A stretch of 64,000 bases of DNA from Branchinecta lynchi. Its lineage: Eukaryota > Arthropoda > Branchiopoda > Anostraca > Branchinectidae. This document shows positions 1 through 11,539 of this stretch, piece after piece; position 1 is the first letter of the stretch, and the number at the start of each line of letters is the position of its first letter. The DNA lies in NCBI GenBank assembly GCA_023053575.1, contig JAKZAP010000018.1, forward strand, positions 6,944,001 through 7,008,000. The letters run 5' to 3'. The position numbers were made by a program, and so were the translations under genes. The notes under the pieces are model-generated. The model did not search any database and was not told where the DNA came from. It saw only the letters and a program-made list of their open reading frames with translations.

Positions 1-935
1 CTCAATGAAACTTGATATTCGGAAAGACCTAATGTCTCAGTTTCCCCATTTTAAGTCCAGACTGGGTCCGATGAATGTGTGTGGGGGGGGGGGGGTCGGA
101 GGGGGGAACCGGAAATCTTGTGACACGCTTGGAGTGGAGCGATCGGGAGGAAAGTTGGTGGGAAGAACAAGCACAAGCCCTAGGTACATCATTCACAAAT
201 GATGGGGGTTTCCTGAACACCTATGCAAACACTAATTAGACGTTAGCTGCGTTCGTTTTCGTCGTTCCAACTGTCGTTTTACTTCAAGCGTATTTTTTAT
301 AATGCCGTTTACGTACGGGGTTGAACTGCCGAGAATAAGATGTTTCCTTCGTACGGCTGAACTGACGTTTCATTGTCGTTTTAGAAACGACGAACTAAGG
401 CGGAAAGTCAGTTTCAATATTTTGGTTTGGTAATTAGGCGCAAAGAGATGAATGCAAGATATCAATCTTCTATCACTCTACCTGCAGGGGGGTTTCCTGA
501 ATTCCGGTGATTCGGAGGTGGGCTAGGACGATGAAACTTTGTAGGCATGCCAGGGAGCCGACCACATTAACTTGGAAATGGTTGATTTCTCGATCCGACC
601 ATCGTGCGGAGATTGGAGGGAGGGGAAATCCCGAATCTAGAGGTGTGTATAAGTTTGATATTTGGAAAGACCTTGTGTCTCAGATGTCCCGTTTCAGGTC
701 CGGATCGGATTCGATGAATTCGTGGGGGACCGGGAATCTTGTGATACGCTTAGAGTTGAGGAATTGAGACGAAACTTCGTGTGAAAGCAAGCGAAATTCT
801 TATATAGACCATTTTCAGAAACAGAATCTGTCCGGGCACTGTGGCGGCGGTAGGGTCCGGAATTAAGGTAGTTCGAGGTAGGCTAGGACGATGAAACTTG
901 GCATGCGTATCAGGGACCTGACCAGATTAACTTGG
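1..935 (-). repeat. Family B repeat, 5'-truncated by window edge
   Basis: Contains family-B modules in reverse orientation: GAAACTTGATAT motifs, a G run at 81-96, and the sentence-like unit 'aggtgggctaggacgatgaaactt' seen again near 7150, 7500 and 22970. It is interrupted at about 218-486, where the same short G-rich junction (GGGGGTTTCCTGAA, near 204 and 487) occurs on both sides of a small inserted element. The short open frames here are repeat-derived, not genes. The element extends left of the window. Confidence 0.75.
245..441 (+). mobile_element. Family F small element, copy 1
   Basis: Starts AGCTGCGTTCG and ends near GTAATTAGGCGC. A second copy at 26511-27020 aligns along its length, including the CGTCGTT repeats and the GAACTGCCG segment. 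It sits inside the family-B copy at the window start, so it is younger than that copy. No coding capacity. Its first ten bases are shared with family E (9831, 39462). Confidence 0.7.
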
Positions 936-1440
936 AAATAGTCAAACCAAAGGGTCAAAACCAAACATTTTCGTGATCCCCAAGGGCTCATGATAATTTG
1001 TGCATCAAGGGTGTTGCTTAGAAATGAATTCCTTAAAGTTCTTGTCTTAACCGCAAGCACAAACAAATAGTTTTGTGCAAACGATAAATTTTCATGATTC
1101 CCAAGGGCCCATGATCCATTTCTTCCGTAGTTTTTTTTCTGAGAAATGAATTAAGTACGCTAATCGCAAAGTGAATCTCGAAGGGTCCGTGGTCATTTTT
1201 ACCTCAAGGGTTTTGCATACAAATAAATTCTCAGCCCTCTTAAAGTGCGCAGTATAAAATTTTCTTTTATACTCGCCAGCTTTGGCGTTAAGAAATAAAT
1301 GAAATGAAATGAAATCAGCACCGGGAAGTGCAAAAAAATACTTTAGACCAAACGATACATTGTATGATCGCCAAAAGCTCGTGATCATGCGTGCCTCAAG
1401 GGTTTTGCTTACAAAGGATTAGAATATACCTACGAATTGA
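936..1440 (-). repeat. Tandem array, ~115-bp degenerate unit
   Basis: About four units, each with a 'catgatc.ccaagggc' block, a 'cctcaagggttttgcttacaaatgaatt' block and an A-rich spacer. The same array follows the family-B piece at 7561-8180, so it is probably part of a longer family-B variant. Confidence 0.7.
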
Positions 1441-2223
1441 CAGATTCTCACTTTCATCCTACGTCCGACCCGCGGGTAGACGCCCCCCCCCCCCCCCCCC
1501 TGAGATAAATTTCTGGATGAGGACATGCACGTAAGTATAGTAAACTTGACAGAACTACACTTACGTTCCAATCCTTCCTTCATGTTTTTCACACTTGCAA
1601 GTGTGATTCCATTTGCTCATCATTTGGTTACAGTTCTTCGTCTTAATTTTCTTCCACGAGCCTCGTAACGTATCATTATTGAATAACTAATTGTAGCACC
1701 TATGATTTTAAATATCAGTATTTGCAATGAAATTTCATCCTTATGAGCAAAAAATTTCTAAATTTCGATTTCAAATACCTAAATTTCGATCTTAGGAGGT
1801 GGGGCTCAATCCCAGGTTCATTGCAAAAAATAAAAAAATGAAAATTTACTTAAATTTACTTTAAAAAAGGTCACTGCTTTGCGTGTTGTCTTTTGAAAAC
1901 CATTTAATTGCGAAAAAGACAAATCAAATCAAATCGTTTATGGACAAACCAACTTCCTAGCTTTCTTCGTTAGAAGATCCTAAATTACGCTGGTCATACA
2001 GTAATAAAAACATGTATTACACTAATTATTCACTTTGTTAAAAATCTCTGTAAGAAAGGGCACAAACGAGTTCATGAACCTTGAAGCTCGTCTTCTGACA
2101 GGCAATATTTTGTTTTGCTGTCACCAAGGAAGGAAGATTTTTAAATCTCTTCTAAATCTCTTTAAATCTCTAAATCTACTCTAAGGTAAAAGTGTCCGTG
2201 TTTCCAAGCTCTTCGTTTTGCAG
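1441..2223. other. Intronic sequence upstream of first visible FAM20B exon
   Basis: AT-rich, with a C run at 1483-1500. I looked for the preceding FAM20B exon (it should carry the ATP-binding lysine and end in phase 2) and did not see it. The end of this stretch supplies the acceptor TTCGTTTTGCAG. Confidence 0.55.
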
Positions 2224-2420
2224 GTATCCAGTCGATTACATGATTTCCGGTGATGTCTATTCGGGAAAGGATCGACACACAGCCGAAATTTTAGCTTTTT
2301 ATGCCGGATTTTTGCTCGGATTCCGGAGGTCCCCCTTGGTTGCCGGTCGGATAGTCGATCTGAAGTCGGAAATTCTTCCAGTGGCAACAGAGGAGCTCAA
2401 GGACACATTCCTTACTAATG
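2224..2420 (+). CDS. FAM20B: FAM20B-like exon (N-lobe)
   Basis: Acceptor TTTTGCAG before 2224 and donor GTAAGT at 2421. It enters in phase 2 and leaves after the first base of a Gly codon. The translation has GKDRHTAEILAFY, then GFRRSPLVAGRIVDL, then EILPVATEELKDTFLTN. In the family, the Glu of R-H-x-A-E lies in the N-lobe helix that pairs with the ATP-binding lysine, and the GFRR...P..GR block is highly conserved. It joins to 14812 to rebuild the N-G-T-N-T-C motif. An acceptor at 2231 is possible but would remove conserved spacing. Confidence 0.88.
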
Positions 2421-2430
2421 GTAAGTCAGT

Positions 2431-2915
2431 GGCAAGAGTGCTATGCCTCATGAGTCAAGTAGGCCAAAAGACCGGCTTACCGGGTGAGTCCATCTAAATC
2501 CCTGGTCGTGGAGTCCGTAAAAAGGGTCAAGGCCAAAGGGGTGTTTTAAACGTCAGTCAGACATCAGTGTTACCATTCAAATAATCAGCACTCGACTAAG
2601 TAAACTCATAATTCTAGGAAGTAAATAAACTAACTAATAAACTCATCAGTTCTGCTCAGAAGTTTGTTGCAGTCTGCCAGACAGTGCTATGCCTAAAGAG
2701 TCAAGTAGGGCAAAAGATGGGTGAGTCCATCTAAATCTTTGGTCGTGGAGTGCGTACAAAGGGTCAAGGCCAAAGGGGTGTTTTAAACGTCAGTCAGACA
2801 TCAGTGTTACCATTCAAATAATCAGCACTCAACTAAGTAAACTCATAATTCTAGGAAGTAAATAAACTAACTAATAAACTCATCAGTTTTGCTCAGTCTT
2901 GAAGTTTGTGGCAGT
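2431..2915 (+). repeat. Two-copy tandem duplication, ~246 bp, next to splice donor
   Basis: Two near-identical units begin GTGCTATGCCT (2438 and 2684). They run through GGGTCAAGGCCAAAGGGGTG and end in ACTAATAAACTCATCAGTT. The first starts within 20 bases of the exon donor at 2421. It is intronic and non-coding. Confidence 0.85.
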
Positions 2916-2924
2916 CTACCACAA

Positions 2925-3200
2925 ACCCCCTGGTTTTTTGGATACCCTATGCCAAGCGCTGGATATGTCTAGCATTCGGCATACCCTATGCGTAACGCTG
3001 GATACACTATGCCAGGTGATGGATACTGTAACCCAGGAAAATATTGATGATTTGAGTGAAGCTAAAAAATGAGCCAATCGCGACTCCTTTAAGTTGGGGT
3101 AGGTCAGGGTTAGGTTACCGATATGTATCCAGCGTTTGGCATAGGCTATGCTAAATGCTAGATATACCAAGCGTTTGGCATATAGTATCCAAGAGTCGGG
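2925..3200. repeat. Short degenerate direct and inverted repeats (CTATGCCA motif)
   Basis: Repeats of GGATACCCTATGCCAAGCGCTGG and variants appear several times up to 3010. The reverse complement (CCAGCGTTTGGCATAGG) returns at 3128-3190, so the block can fold back. Its origin is unknown. Confidence 0.55.
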
Positions 3201-3650
3201 GATTTGTGGTAGACTGGTTTGTTGGGAGAATATAAATGAATCAGTAAATTAATGACAAAACTGTTACGATATCAGACTATGAGGGGGCCAGTTTCGGAAG
3301 TCAATCAGCCCAAGCTTAGCTCGAACGTTAGTTAAAGTTTAGCTCTCCTTTCGTGATAATGACTTAAACAAGAAAACATGCTTTTCCCTCTATAGATAAT
3401 ACGCCCTTCCCAAAATCCAGTGACCAGTGTACTTTAGAGATACTTTAGAGAAAAAATAGCAATCACACAATACAAGTTATCTGAAGGAGGAATAAGTGAT
3501 TTGGCTTTCGATTCATACTAAGTCGCGCTTTGGCCCTGTGGAAAAGTCAGTCAGCAGTCAGTAAGTGGAAAGTAGTCAGCACTAAAGTCGGAGGACCAAC
3601 TTGTCAAACTTGATGAAGTTTGACATAACAGAGTTGATAGAGCAGACATA

Positions 3651-4067
3651 AGGCGTATTCTCGCCGTTCCTCGAGGACTCCACTTGAGGAGTCCCCGCGT
3701 TTTTGTTTGTCCCGGGAACTCGCTCCCCTTATTCTCGCGAGTCCCCACGGACGGGACATGCTCCAATTATCATCACCATCAGTAAAAAGGACTCCCTTTC
3801 AGATTCGGAGGGGAATCAATTTTTGCTGGTGTTAGTGCAATATAAAATTAATTAAAAACAGTCAGAAGAAACAAAACGAAAATTAAGGTGGATCAAGACT
3901 AATTTCGTCAACTGCATATTTTTTTTTCGAACAAAATCCGTTTTGGAAGCATTCCCCGTGTTCTCGCTGTTTTCTGTACGCGGAGTCCGCGTGGAAGTGA
4001 CTCCCTCTATTCTCGCCGTTCCCTTCGATTCCCCGAGGAGTACTCGGGGAACGGCGAGAATACGCCT
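3651..4067. mobile_element. MITE, 417 bp, TIR with ATA target duplication
   Basis: Inverted ends AGGCGTATTCTCGCCGTTCC and its complement at 4048-4067. ATA lies immediately outside both ends (3648-3650, 4068-4070). The interior has further GAGTCCTCGAGG-type palindromes and GGAGTCCGC motifs but no reading frame. Three-base duplications are typical of PIF/Harbinger-type MITEs, but that class is only inferred. Confidence 0.8.
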
Positions 4068-4179
4068 ATAGAGGCAGGGGCATTTTAAACAGTTTTACAC
4101 GTGGCCAGGCCTAAGAGACAAACATAAAAGAAATTGAAAATAACTAAACAATCCTGGTTAAAACGTACACAAAGAAGAA

Positions 4180-4930
4180 ATGTGTTGTTTGTTTATTTAC
4201 CTGGCGCATCTAGTCGCAAAAAAATAACTAATCCGAAAGGAATTTTAAAAAGGCGTATTCGGAGAGGTCGTTTTTATAACTCTCAAATATTTGCGACTGA
4301 TAATTTGCGTTTATGCAAATACCATGGTATCTGATACTAATAATGCCATAATAATGCCATAAAGGACGATTTTTGAAAGCGCGCAAACCGGCAATTTTCT
4401 TTTTCTCGGGGATTTGATATCACGGTTTTAAGTCGCTTTTGCAGTGACCGTGTTATGTGATACCACGGTCTAAAGGCGTTTCTGAAACTCTGAAAAATTC
4501 TTCTCACTTTCGCCATCACTAAGACAAGAGTCTAGTTTTTGTCAAATTGGTGGGAAAGACGTTGTGTCACTGTAGTTGTCAGTGGATATTAGTATTTCTT
4601 TTTGGATGATTTACAAAAGTGCAAAAACGGCAATTGTCGTTTTACATAGCAACCGTAGTAACTGCAAAAACGACTAATTGCAGATCCAGTTACCGTCGTA
4701 ACAGATACCATGGTATTTGCAAAAACGCAACTAATAACGCCATAAAGGACGATTTCTAAAAGCGCGCAAACCGGAAATTTTCTTTTTCACGAGGATTTCT
4801 ACAAGCGCAAAGCGGGCAATTGTCGTTTTTGCAGAGCAACCGTAGTATCAGATACAAAAACGACTAATTGCAGACCCAGTTACCTTGATAACAGATACCA
4901 CGGTATTTGCAAAAACGCAACTAAGAATGC
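4180..4930. repeat. Degenerate direct repeats of a small element
   Basis: The series TGGTATTTGCAAAAACGCAACTA / GCCATAAAGGACGATTT / GCGCGCAAACCGG recurs with a spacing of roughly 190 bp from 4310 to 4930. ACGACTAATTGCAGA occurs at 4672 and 4860. This looks like overlapping or tandem copies of one short element. No gene. Confidence 0.6.
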
Positions 4931-5031
4931 CATACAGGACACGCGGACTCCAAGGTCGTCTGCGAGCCAATTACTGTTCAAATCAGTCAATTCGTAAAGC
5001 TGTCTAGGTGAAAAGGTTTCTGGCACTACCA

Positions 5032-5414
5032 CACTGTCAGAAGTTTCATAACAGACAACAGAAGGATGCTCGGTTTCAACAGACAATTGTCTGTACGCAA
5101 TAATGCATAACAGACAACACTTCAGATGTTGTCTGTTGTGTTTGAAAATCTTATGCATAACAAGCGTTGCCATCAGAAAGAGCCGAAAAATCGCCAAAAA
5201 GCATCTGCTGGTTTTTGCCGACATCGTGACGACAAACAAAAAAGTCAGTTTTTTTTGCTGTATTTTGACTCTTCCAGGCAACGCTTGTTCTGCATAACAT
5301 TTTACCCATAAAGTTGTCCAACATAAACAGAGAACATCCCAAGTGTTGTCTGTTACGCGCTGTCTGTTGAACCCGCGCATCCTACTGTTGTCTATTATGA
5401 AACTTCTGACAGTG
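5032..5414. mobile_element. MITE, 383 bp, ~38-bp imperfect TIRs
   Basis: CACTGTCAGAAGTTTCATAA at 5032 is matched by its complement ending at 5414. The similarity continues through the AGACAACAG and GGATGC blocks. Subterminal copies of AACAGACAACACTT also face each other, and ACAGACAACA is palindromically arranged near 5105-5140. Flanking 8-mers (CACTACCA, CAGTAACT) share only five bases, so a target duplication is not established. The TIR style suggests a hAT-like MITE. Confidence 0.75.
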
Positions 5415-6775
5415 CAGTAACTATATTTTCTTTGTTTATTGCTCAGTGCATTTCCTTTTCGATCACTCAAAGCTCGATCTTATTCCATATTCACTTATTC
5501 TATGCCGGTCTAGTAACCGGAGTCACCTCGGAAAGTTCTTGTCGATCAATAACCTCCCGTTCCTTCCTGAGACGTGCGTGTCGGACTGAGAGGGGGGGGG
5601 GGGGCACGAAGAGCCTTTTTTATTATCCCCTTAAAGGTGATTTTGTTTCGGACTTGGACAAGTTTTTGTTTCGGACTTGGAAAGTCAAAAGTTTGCTAAT
5701 AGTTTTTTAGAGATATTGGGGGGGGGGGGGGGGGTAACTCTTTTTCTTTTGGTAGGGGCCCGTAACTCAGAATGGGAAACGAGGATTATGTTGTTGAAGC
5801 TTTGGGGGATGGAGTAGGTCAAGACTTGTTTAAAATTAGGTTGTAAGATTTTTTATTATCAGACATATTATTAAATACATTAGACAAGCCAGTGGCCAAA
5901 TTCTGCTCAGGCACAATAGGCAGCTGTCCACGTCCCTAACTAATTTTGTGTGATATGCGATATCGACGACGTGTTCAGCTGATAGCTTTATTAGTCGAGC
6001 ATACAAAACCTGAAAATAACACAAAAGTCAATAGTAAATCTCACAAACATGGCACTAATGCAGTATTATGCTTGTATATGTAAATTGGCACTTAAACAAT
6101 ATTTACAGTATTTAGCTATATATCGGACGAAATATCGATTTATATCCCATCGAAACCTTTGGTCTTGTTATTACTAGCAAAAGGGAAATGTTTCATTAGA
6201 AAGAATAAAAAAATTGCGCTGGGCTTTCGATAAACGAAGCAAATAGGAAAGAAAAAGGAAGAATCAGGCCTATAAAGTCTTCTCCCTAGGTTTTTGAGGT
6301 CCGACTCTCAAAAGATACAACTAGACCCCAACGTCCACAAGTAGGCCTACATCAACTTTCAACTTGATAACTGCCATGGTTCACGTGTTACGGAAGACAC
6401 TGAAAAAATGGTGAAAATCGATAACGGAAAACCGAAAACCGACTACAGCGGCACAGTGAAATGTTCATAAATGAATTATTGTTCATAACAAAAGAATCAT
6501 AAGTGAATATTCCACAGAAACCTATTAGGACGGTCGATTGAACTGTTGACTGCCAGGTGGCCTGCACGAGAGTTTAATCCGGCACTGCCCAGAAGTTACC
6601 ATGCTGATCAATTACTACTACGGAATAATTCCCTCCTCCTAATCTCTTACAAAGACACGACATTAAGTCTAAAAATAAAAATAAAAATATAAAAAAATAG
6701 CAGAAGTCCAATACAGGCGGAAAAGAGAAGATACGGTTCTACTCGACGAACTACTAAACCTCCGTTCCAGTTTTT
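5415..6775. other. Intron: G runs and a solo family-A end, otherwise nothing recognised
   Basis: G runs at 5592-5604 and 5718-5734. At 6145-6170 there is an isolated copy of the family-A terminus (CCCATCGAAACCTTTGGTCTT) without the rest of the element. I see no exon. Confidence 0.5.
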
Positions 6776-7560
6776 ATGGCACTTGCTTTCCGGCCAAGTG
6801 CCATATACCGATCACTTTTCCGTCGGTCTTTCGGTCGGTCGGTCAGTCCGGTGTTTGCGAACTTGGCAGGGTTATTTGGAAAGACATCGTGTCTCTGATA
6901 TCCCATTTCAAGTCCGGACCGGATCCGGTGAACGTGATGGGAGTCGTAGGGACGAACCGGAAATCATGTGACACTCTTAGAGTGGAGCGATCGGGAGGAA
7001 ACTTGGTGGGAGAGAAGCATAAGACCTAGGTACATCACTAACAGAACTGCACCGAGGGGGGCACTTGTGGCACTTTGGGTACTGTGAGGGCAGTTGGAGG
7101 GGGGGGGCGAATTTCGGTGATACGGAGTTAAGGTACTTCCAGGTGGGCTGGGACGATGAAAAGCGTATCAAGGACCAAACCAGATTGACTTGAAAATAGT
7201 CAGTTCCACGATCCGAACATCGTGGGGGGGGGCGGAGGGGGAATCTTGAAGTATATTTAACTTTCGAGCCGGTTATCGGATGTTAATGAAACTTGATATT
7301 TGGAAAGATCTCATGTCTAAAATGCGCCATATCAAGTCAGGACAGGATCCGATGAACATGGGGGGGGGGGGGGGGGAACCGGAAATCACAGACTGGAGCA
7401 TCGGGATGAAACTTGGTGGGAAGAATGAGCACGAGCACCGGGGGGAGTTGGAGGGGGGTCTGGAATTCAGGTAATCGGAATTCAGGTACTTCCAGATGTG
7501 CTAGGACGATGAAACCTGGCTGAAACATTACAGACTTGACAAGGTTGGCTTAGAAATTGT
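6776..7560 (-). repeat. Family B repeat, reverse, with terminal hairpin
   Basis: It starts with the family-B terminal hairpin in reverse: ATGGCACTTG, loop CTTTCCGGC, CAAGTGCCAT (about 6778-6806). CGGTCGGTCGG and the 'gctaggacgatgaaa' modules follow, with G runs at 7098-7107, 7225-7232 and 7360-7376. It is truncated relative to the full copies at 23708 and 30141. Confidence 0.75.
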
Positions 7561-8180
7561 CACTTCCCAGATCTCACCATCCCTTAAAGTACTGATCTTA
7601 ACCGGAAAGTATATTTTGCAAATTACATTTTCGTGATCGCCATGAGCCCCTTATCATTTTTACCTAGAGGGTTTTGCTTATAAATGAATTTCTAGCTCCC
7701 TTAAAGTACGCATTTTAACCGCACAGAAAAAAAAAATACTTTTGACCAAACGGTACATTTCATGATCACCGAGGGCCCTTGATGTTTTTGCCACAAGGGT
7801 TTTGCTTAAATGAGTTTTTAGTACCCTTATGCATCTTTACCGAAAAGTGAAAAAAATACGTTTGACAAAACGACAAATATTCGTGATCCCCAGGGGCCCG
7901 TGATCATTTTTGCCTCAAAGGGTTTTGCTCACAAATCAATTTCTTAAAGTACAAAAAATACTATTCAGCAAAATATACATTTTCATGACTCCCATGAGCC
8001 TATCATCATTTTTATCTTAAGGGTTTTGCTTACAGATGAAATTCGAGTGCCCTTAAAGTCCGTATCATCACAGCCAAGTGCTCAAATAAAATATTGTTTA
8101 CCTTGCGATACAGTCTCGTGATTTCCATGGGCCCATGATCATGCTTATCTTATCAGGATTTGCTTACAAATAATCACGCC
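7561..8180 (-). repeat. Tandem array, ~115-bp unit, second copy
   Basis: About five degenerate units matching the 936-1440 array, e.g. 'cctcaaagggttttgctcacaaat' and 'gtgatccccaggggccc'. Both arrays directly follow family-B modules and end in a CTTTCATCCT segment (1453, 8205). This supports one larger composite element. Confidence 0.7.
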
Positions 8181-8257
8181 AAACCCACAAACTGGCAAAT
8201 TCTACTTTCATCCTCTGAACCATCCTTGCAAGGGCCATATGAGCTTCTAGCTCTTGT

Positions 8258-8290
8258 TGACTTCCTGATTGTCAAGTCAGGAAGTCAACA
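8258..8290. repeat. 13-bp-stem hairpin
   Basis: GTTGACTTCCTGA, a seven-base spacer (TTGTCAA), then the exact complement TCAGGAAGTCAAC. It lies inside an intron with no flanking gene. It could be a remnant fold-back end; no function is evident. Confidence 0.6.
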
Positions 8291-8894
8291 ACTTGTAAGT
8301 CCTGGACGGTTGACGTCACCAGTGCACAAAGGTCAGCCGGAAAATGTTTCCAGTAAGACAGTCCTAATTAGCTAGGTTTCTACTCTGATTTACTATTCGG
8401 TCGTAATCAGAGCTAGGCCGGAACTTCAGTACCGAAACCGAACAGTCTTATCGATTCCGGCGGAGACAGGAAGTTTGTGATTTACGTAGTTGTTATCAGA
8501 AACATACTGACCTAGAGGAGTGCTGGTGCGGCATACTGACGTAAATGGTGAGTCAGCTTTTCCAAAATGACGTCATCTTCCCCGAATGAGCATTTTTTTT
8601 TTCGGAGGAATTGAACGGCAGCAAGTAAATTTCGAAGCTAAAAGAAACATATTAGAAATATACGTTCGTATTATATATAGTCGTATTATATTTGCAATAT
8701 CCTACTCAAGGTCTGGTCAGGTCCAGTCCAGGTCAGTTCGTCACGAAGAAAAGACTGGTTACCTGGTTACCGAAATGAAAAAAAAAGTATGACACCCTCA
8801 ATCACAAGCTTCACATCTTTAAAGATTCACGTTCATAATCTCCTTTGAATTCCTGTTGGTCGTCAGATTCAGATTGTAAATTTTGATCCGCTCA

Positions 8895-9650
8895 GTTCAA
8901 GTCCGCCCTACATATGGATTCGTGGCCCAGTCAGCATCTGACCCCTTCTGAAGGGGGAGACATACACCCAAGCCCAAGCTGACTGGGAAACATATATCCA
9001 AACAATGGATAACGCGGATACGTTAGCGACGATGCTTTGGTCTCGGTATATCGGCTCTTCTTGACAAGAGTCCTCGTCAGGCTGGCAGGTTGTCGTTTAA
9101 ATATATGAAGAGGGGGACATCTAAGCTGCTTACGGTGGATTCTGGCAGGGGTTCCGTAGTGGAATGGAACTGCGTTGCTAATTCCGGAGCACTTCCAGTC
9201 CGTCTACCATAGTTGTGTTGCTTGTTGACGATGACGTCTTACTTCCTCATTATTGATTAGGGGGCCTTGCACTCCGTCTTCCCTTGTTGGGTGGCCAAGT
9301 CAGCAACAGACCCCTTCCGAAGGGGGGACATCTTCAGTTTTCAGTTTCAGTTTATTCAATAAAACTTTTGACAGGCAAAGCCAATTACTGGGGGCCTAGG
9401 AGTACTGGATTGCTTACCGTGGTTTCTGGGAGTTCCATAATGGTACGGACTGTGTTGCTGAATCCAGGACGCGCCAGTCCGTCTTCCATTGCTCGGTGGC
9501 CCAGTCAGCCAGAGACCGTAAAAGTGGAAAGACAGGAAACTCCCGTAATCCCGATGAATCGCGATAATTAGCGCTCCCTAGTGGTTGGACTGTCGTTAAA
9601 ACGTCTCTCTGTTGACATTCCGAAGGATCCCTTCGGCCAAACATCTCATA
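8895..9650. repeat. Family D hairpin repeats plus a decayed hammerhead element
   Basis: GTGGCCCAGTCAGCATCTGACC followed by CCCCTTCTGAAGGGGG recurs at about 8920, 9290, 9500 (first half only) and 10137. The second part folds into a perfect CCCCTTC/GAAGGGG stem. Between them, 8968-9093 is a minus-strand copy of the hammerhead element described at 18165. Its CTGACGA is intact but GAAA has become GATA, so it should be inactive. Confidence 0.65.
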
Positions 9651-9830
9651 CTTCACCTGTCATGTGTTGTTGTTTACAAATTCTCTTGGTTTGCTTACAT
9701 TTCTTGTTTGTTTACTTGTTTGTTCTCAGTTTCATCGCTTAAAGTTGGACAAAGGCCGAACGCTAGGTAGACCGTCGCTCTATTTTCCACGACGCGATTT
9801 CTGCAGTTTCCTGTCTTTCCCACTCTTACT

Positions 9831-10125
9831 AGCTGCGTTCGTTGCACTCCGGGCTGTCTCTGGTGTGTAGTCACCAGTGTCCGGTTCTTCCCTTAAAACG
9901 CGTTCTTTTGGTTCACCGGTGAGTTGATGAAAACCGGCTAACTCCTCGCTGAAGCCGGGCTCACGAGCAGGTTCTGGTTAGTCCGCACTGGTGAGATAAA
10001 ACCGGACACTGGTTAGTTCAAAAACGGGTTATAAGACTGGTGAGAAGTCACCGGTGGATGCAAAAACGGCTTATAAGAAAAACCGGAGACCACCGGTGAG
10101 AACTCCCGTGACAAAGAACGCAGCT
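9831..10125. mobile_element. Family E MITE, copy 1, 295 bp
   Basis: Terminal AGCTGCGTTC and its complement, flanked by ACT on both sides. The interior carries several ACCGGTGA/TCACCGGT motifs in both orientations. A full second copy is at 39462-39757. No coding frame. Confidence 0.82.
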
Positions 10126-11535
10126 ACTGTCTTTGCAGTCAGCATCCGAACCCCTTCTGAAGGAGGCGACTTCTGGTCGAGGGGTTACCCACTTCCCGGA
10201 GCGAATGGGCCCAGATTGTCCAGTGAATAATGTTCGTACGTTGACCAGACCTGGACATAGGACGACGAAGATCCCCGTACTTGTAGATCCTACGGCTGGA
10301 AAGTTACTTTCAAAGTTTCACCTCCCCCACCCACCCCGTCCTAGGGCAACTGGGCCCAGATTTCCCAGGAGTAACGTTCGTTACCCGTGACAGGAATCAA
10401 CAGAAACTTGGTAGGTTTGTTAGCATTGGGGTCTCTTTTTGCTTTTTACGGTCACCAAACCATACCCCCACTTGGTTCAGGGGCAATTGGGCCCAGATTG
10501 CCCTTTTTTATGTTTTTAACTTGACAAAAACTGGAGATAGCGAGAGATAGCGAGGAGATCTTCGATCATGATGCTGGGAATATCAGTGAGGAGTTGAACT
10601 ACCCCCCCCCACCCTCCCCCGTTGATGGGCAAGTTTGCCTAACTTGCCCATGAGTAAAGTTTTTGACCCATGACTGGAATCAAACTCTAAGTTGGTATAA
10701 TCGAGGATATGTAGGTCTAGATATTGCAATTTGATGGGTTCAAAGTCTTCCTCCTTGGTGCTATTTTTGACAGCTAAATAGGTTTCAAAAGGTAAAATAC
10801 AAAGCACCTTGAAATACTTGAAGATATATTCGAAAACTAATTTGAGTTTACCCCAAAAAAAGGTAATTAAATTTGAGTCTTTGCAATAGATCTGGGACTG
10901 GGGCTCAAATTTGATCTTTTCACCCCTAAGGTTTACTGAAATGGCGTCACTTAGCCATTTTCCAATGCACTTTTTTTCTTCTTCCTTCTTTACAGTTGAG
11001 GGGAAGGAGCCTTGTTCTACTAACGCTACCCACTCAGTAGTTTATCAATCTTGTTACCAAGTCACCCGCCTTTATCTCACTGTTCTCCGTCTCGTGTTTT
11101 GTTTCTGCAGCAGCAGTGGGGCGTATCGAGCGTGTCTACAATTGTGTAAATAGATCCCGAACGCCCTCCCTCTCTCTCTGCTGCGATTGTTAAGTTGCTT
11201 ATCCAATAAGGTTTCCGGGCGAACTTGCCTTTTATGGCTCCCGTCCGTCTAGACTACAAAATAGCCCTGTGTTGTTCAGGAATAGAAAGGATTGCCACGG
11301 ACATGGTGAATCAAGATTGATCTCGTGACATGAAGCTGTTTAGGCGAGGGGGGAGTTACTGGCATCGCAAGGTGTATGGGGTTCTGTGCCCCGGGTCCTG
11401 CCTCCAGTTCTGTTTCAGGCCCTGCCTCTGATCCTGCCGCCCCGATAAAAAAGGAGTAGCCTGCGTAGTTGTATGATAGTTGTACGAAAAAGTTGCATGT
11501 ATTGATATGTAATAGTAAAGCATTCTATCATTTAA
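10126..11535. other. Intron: hairpin and C-rich tracts, no gene seen
   Basis: Contains the last family-D piece (10137), repeated GGGCCCAGATT motifs (10208, 10348, 10489), and a palindrome near 10623-10650 (ATGGGCAAGTT...AACTTGCCCAT). No exon is supported. Confidence 0.45.
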
Positions 11536-11539
11536 TATG

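Noticed and set aside
1531..1540. GTAAGTATAG as donor of the missing upstream FAM20B exon
   Set aside because: The preceding bases contain a C run and do not encode the expected lysine-containing strand.
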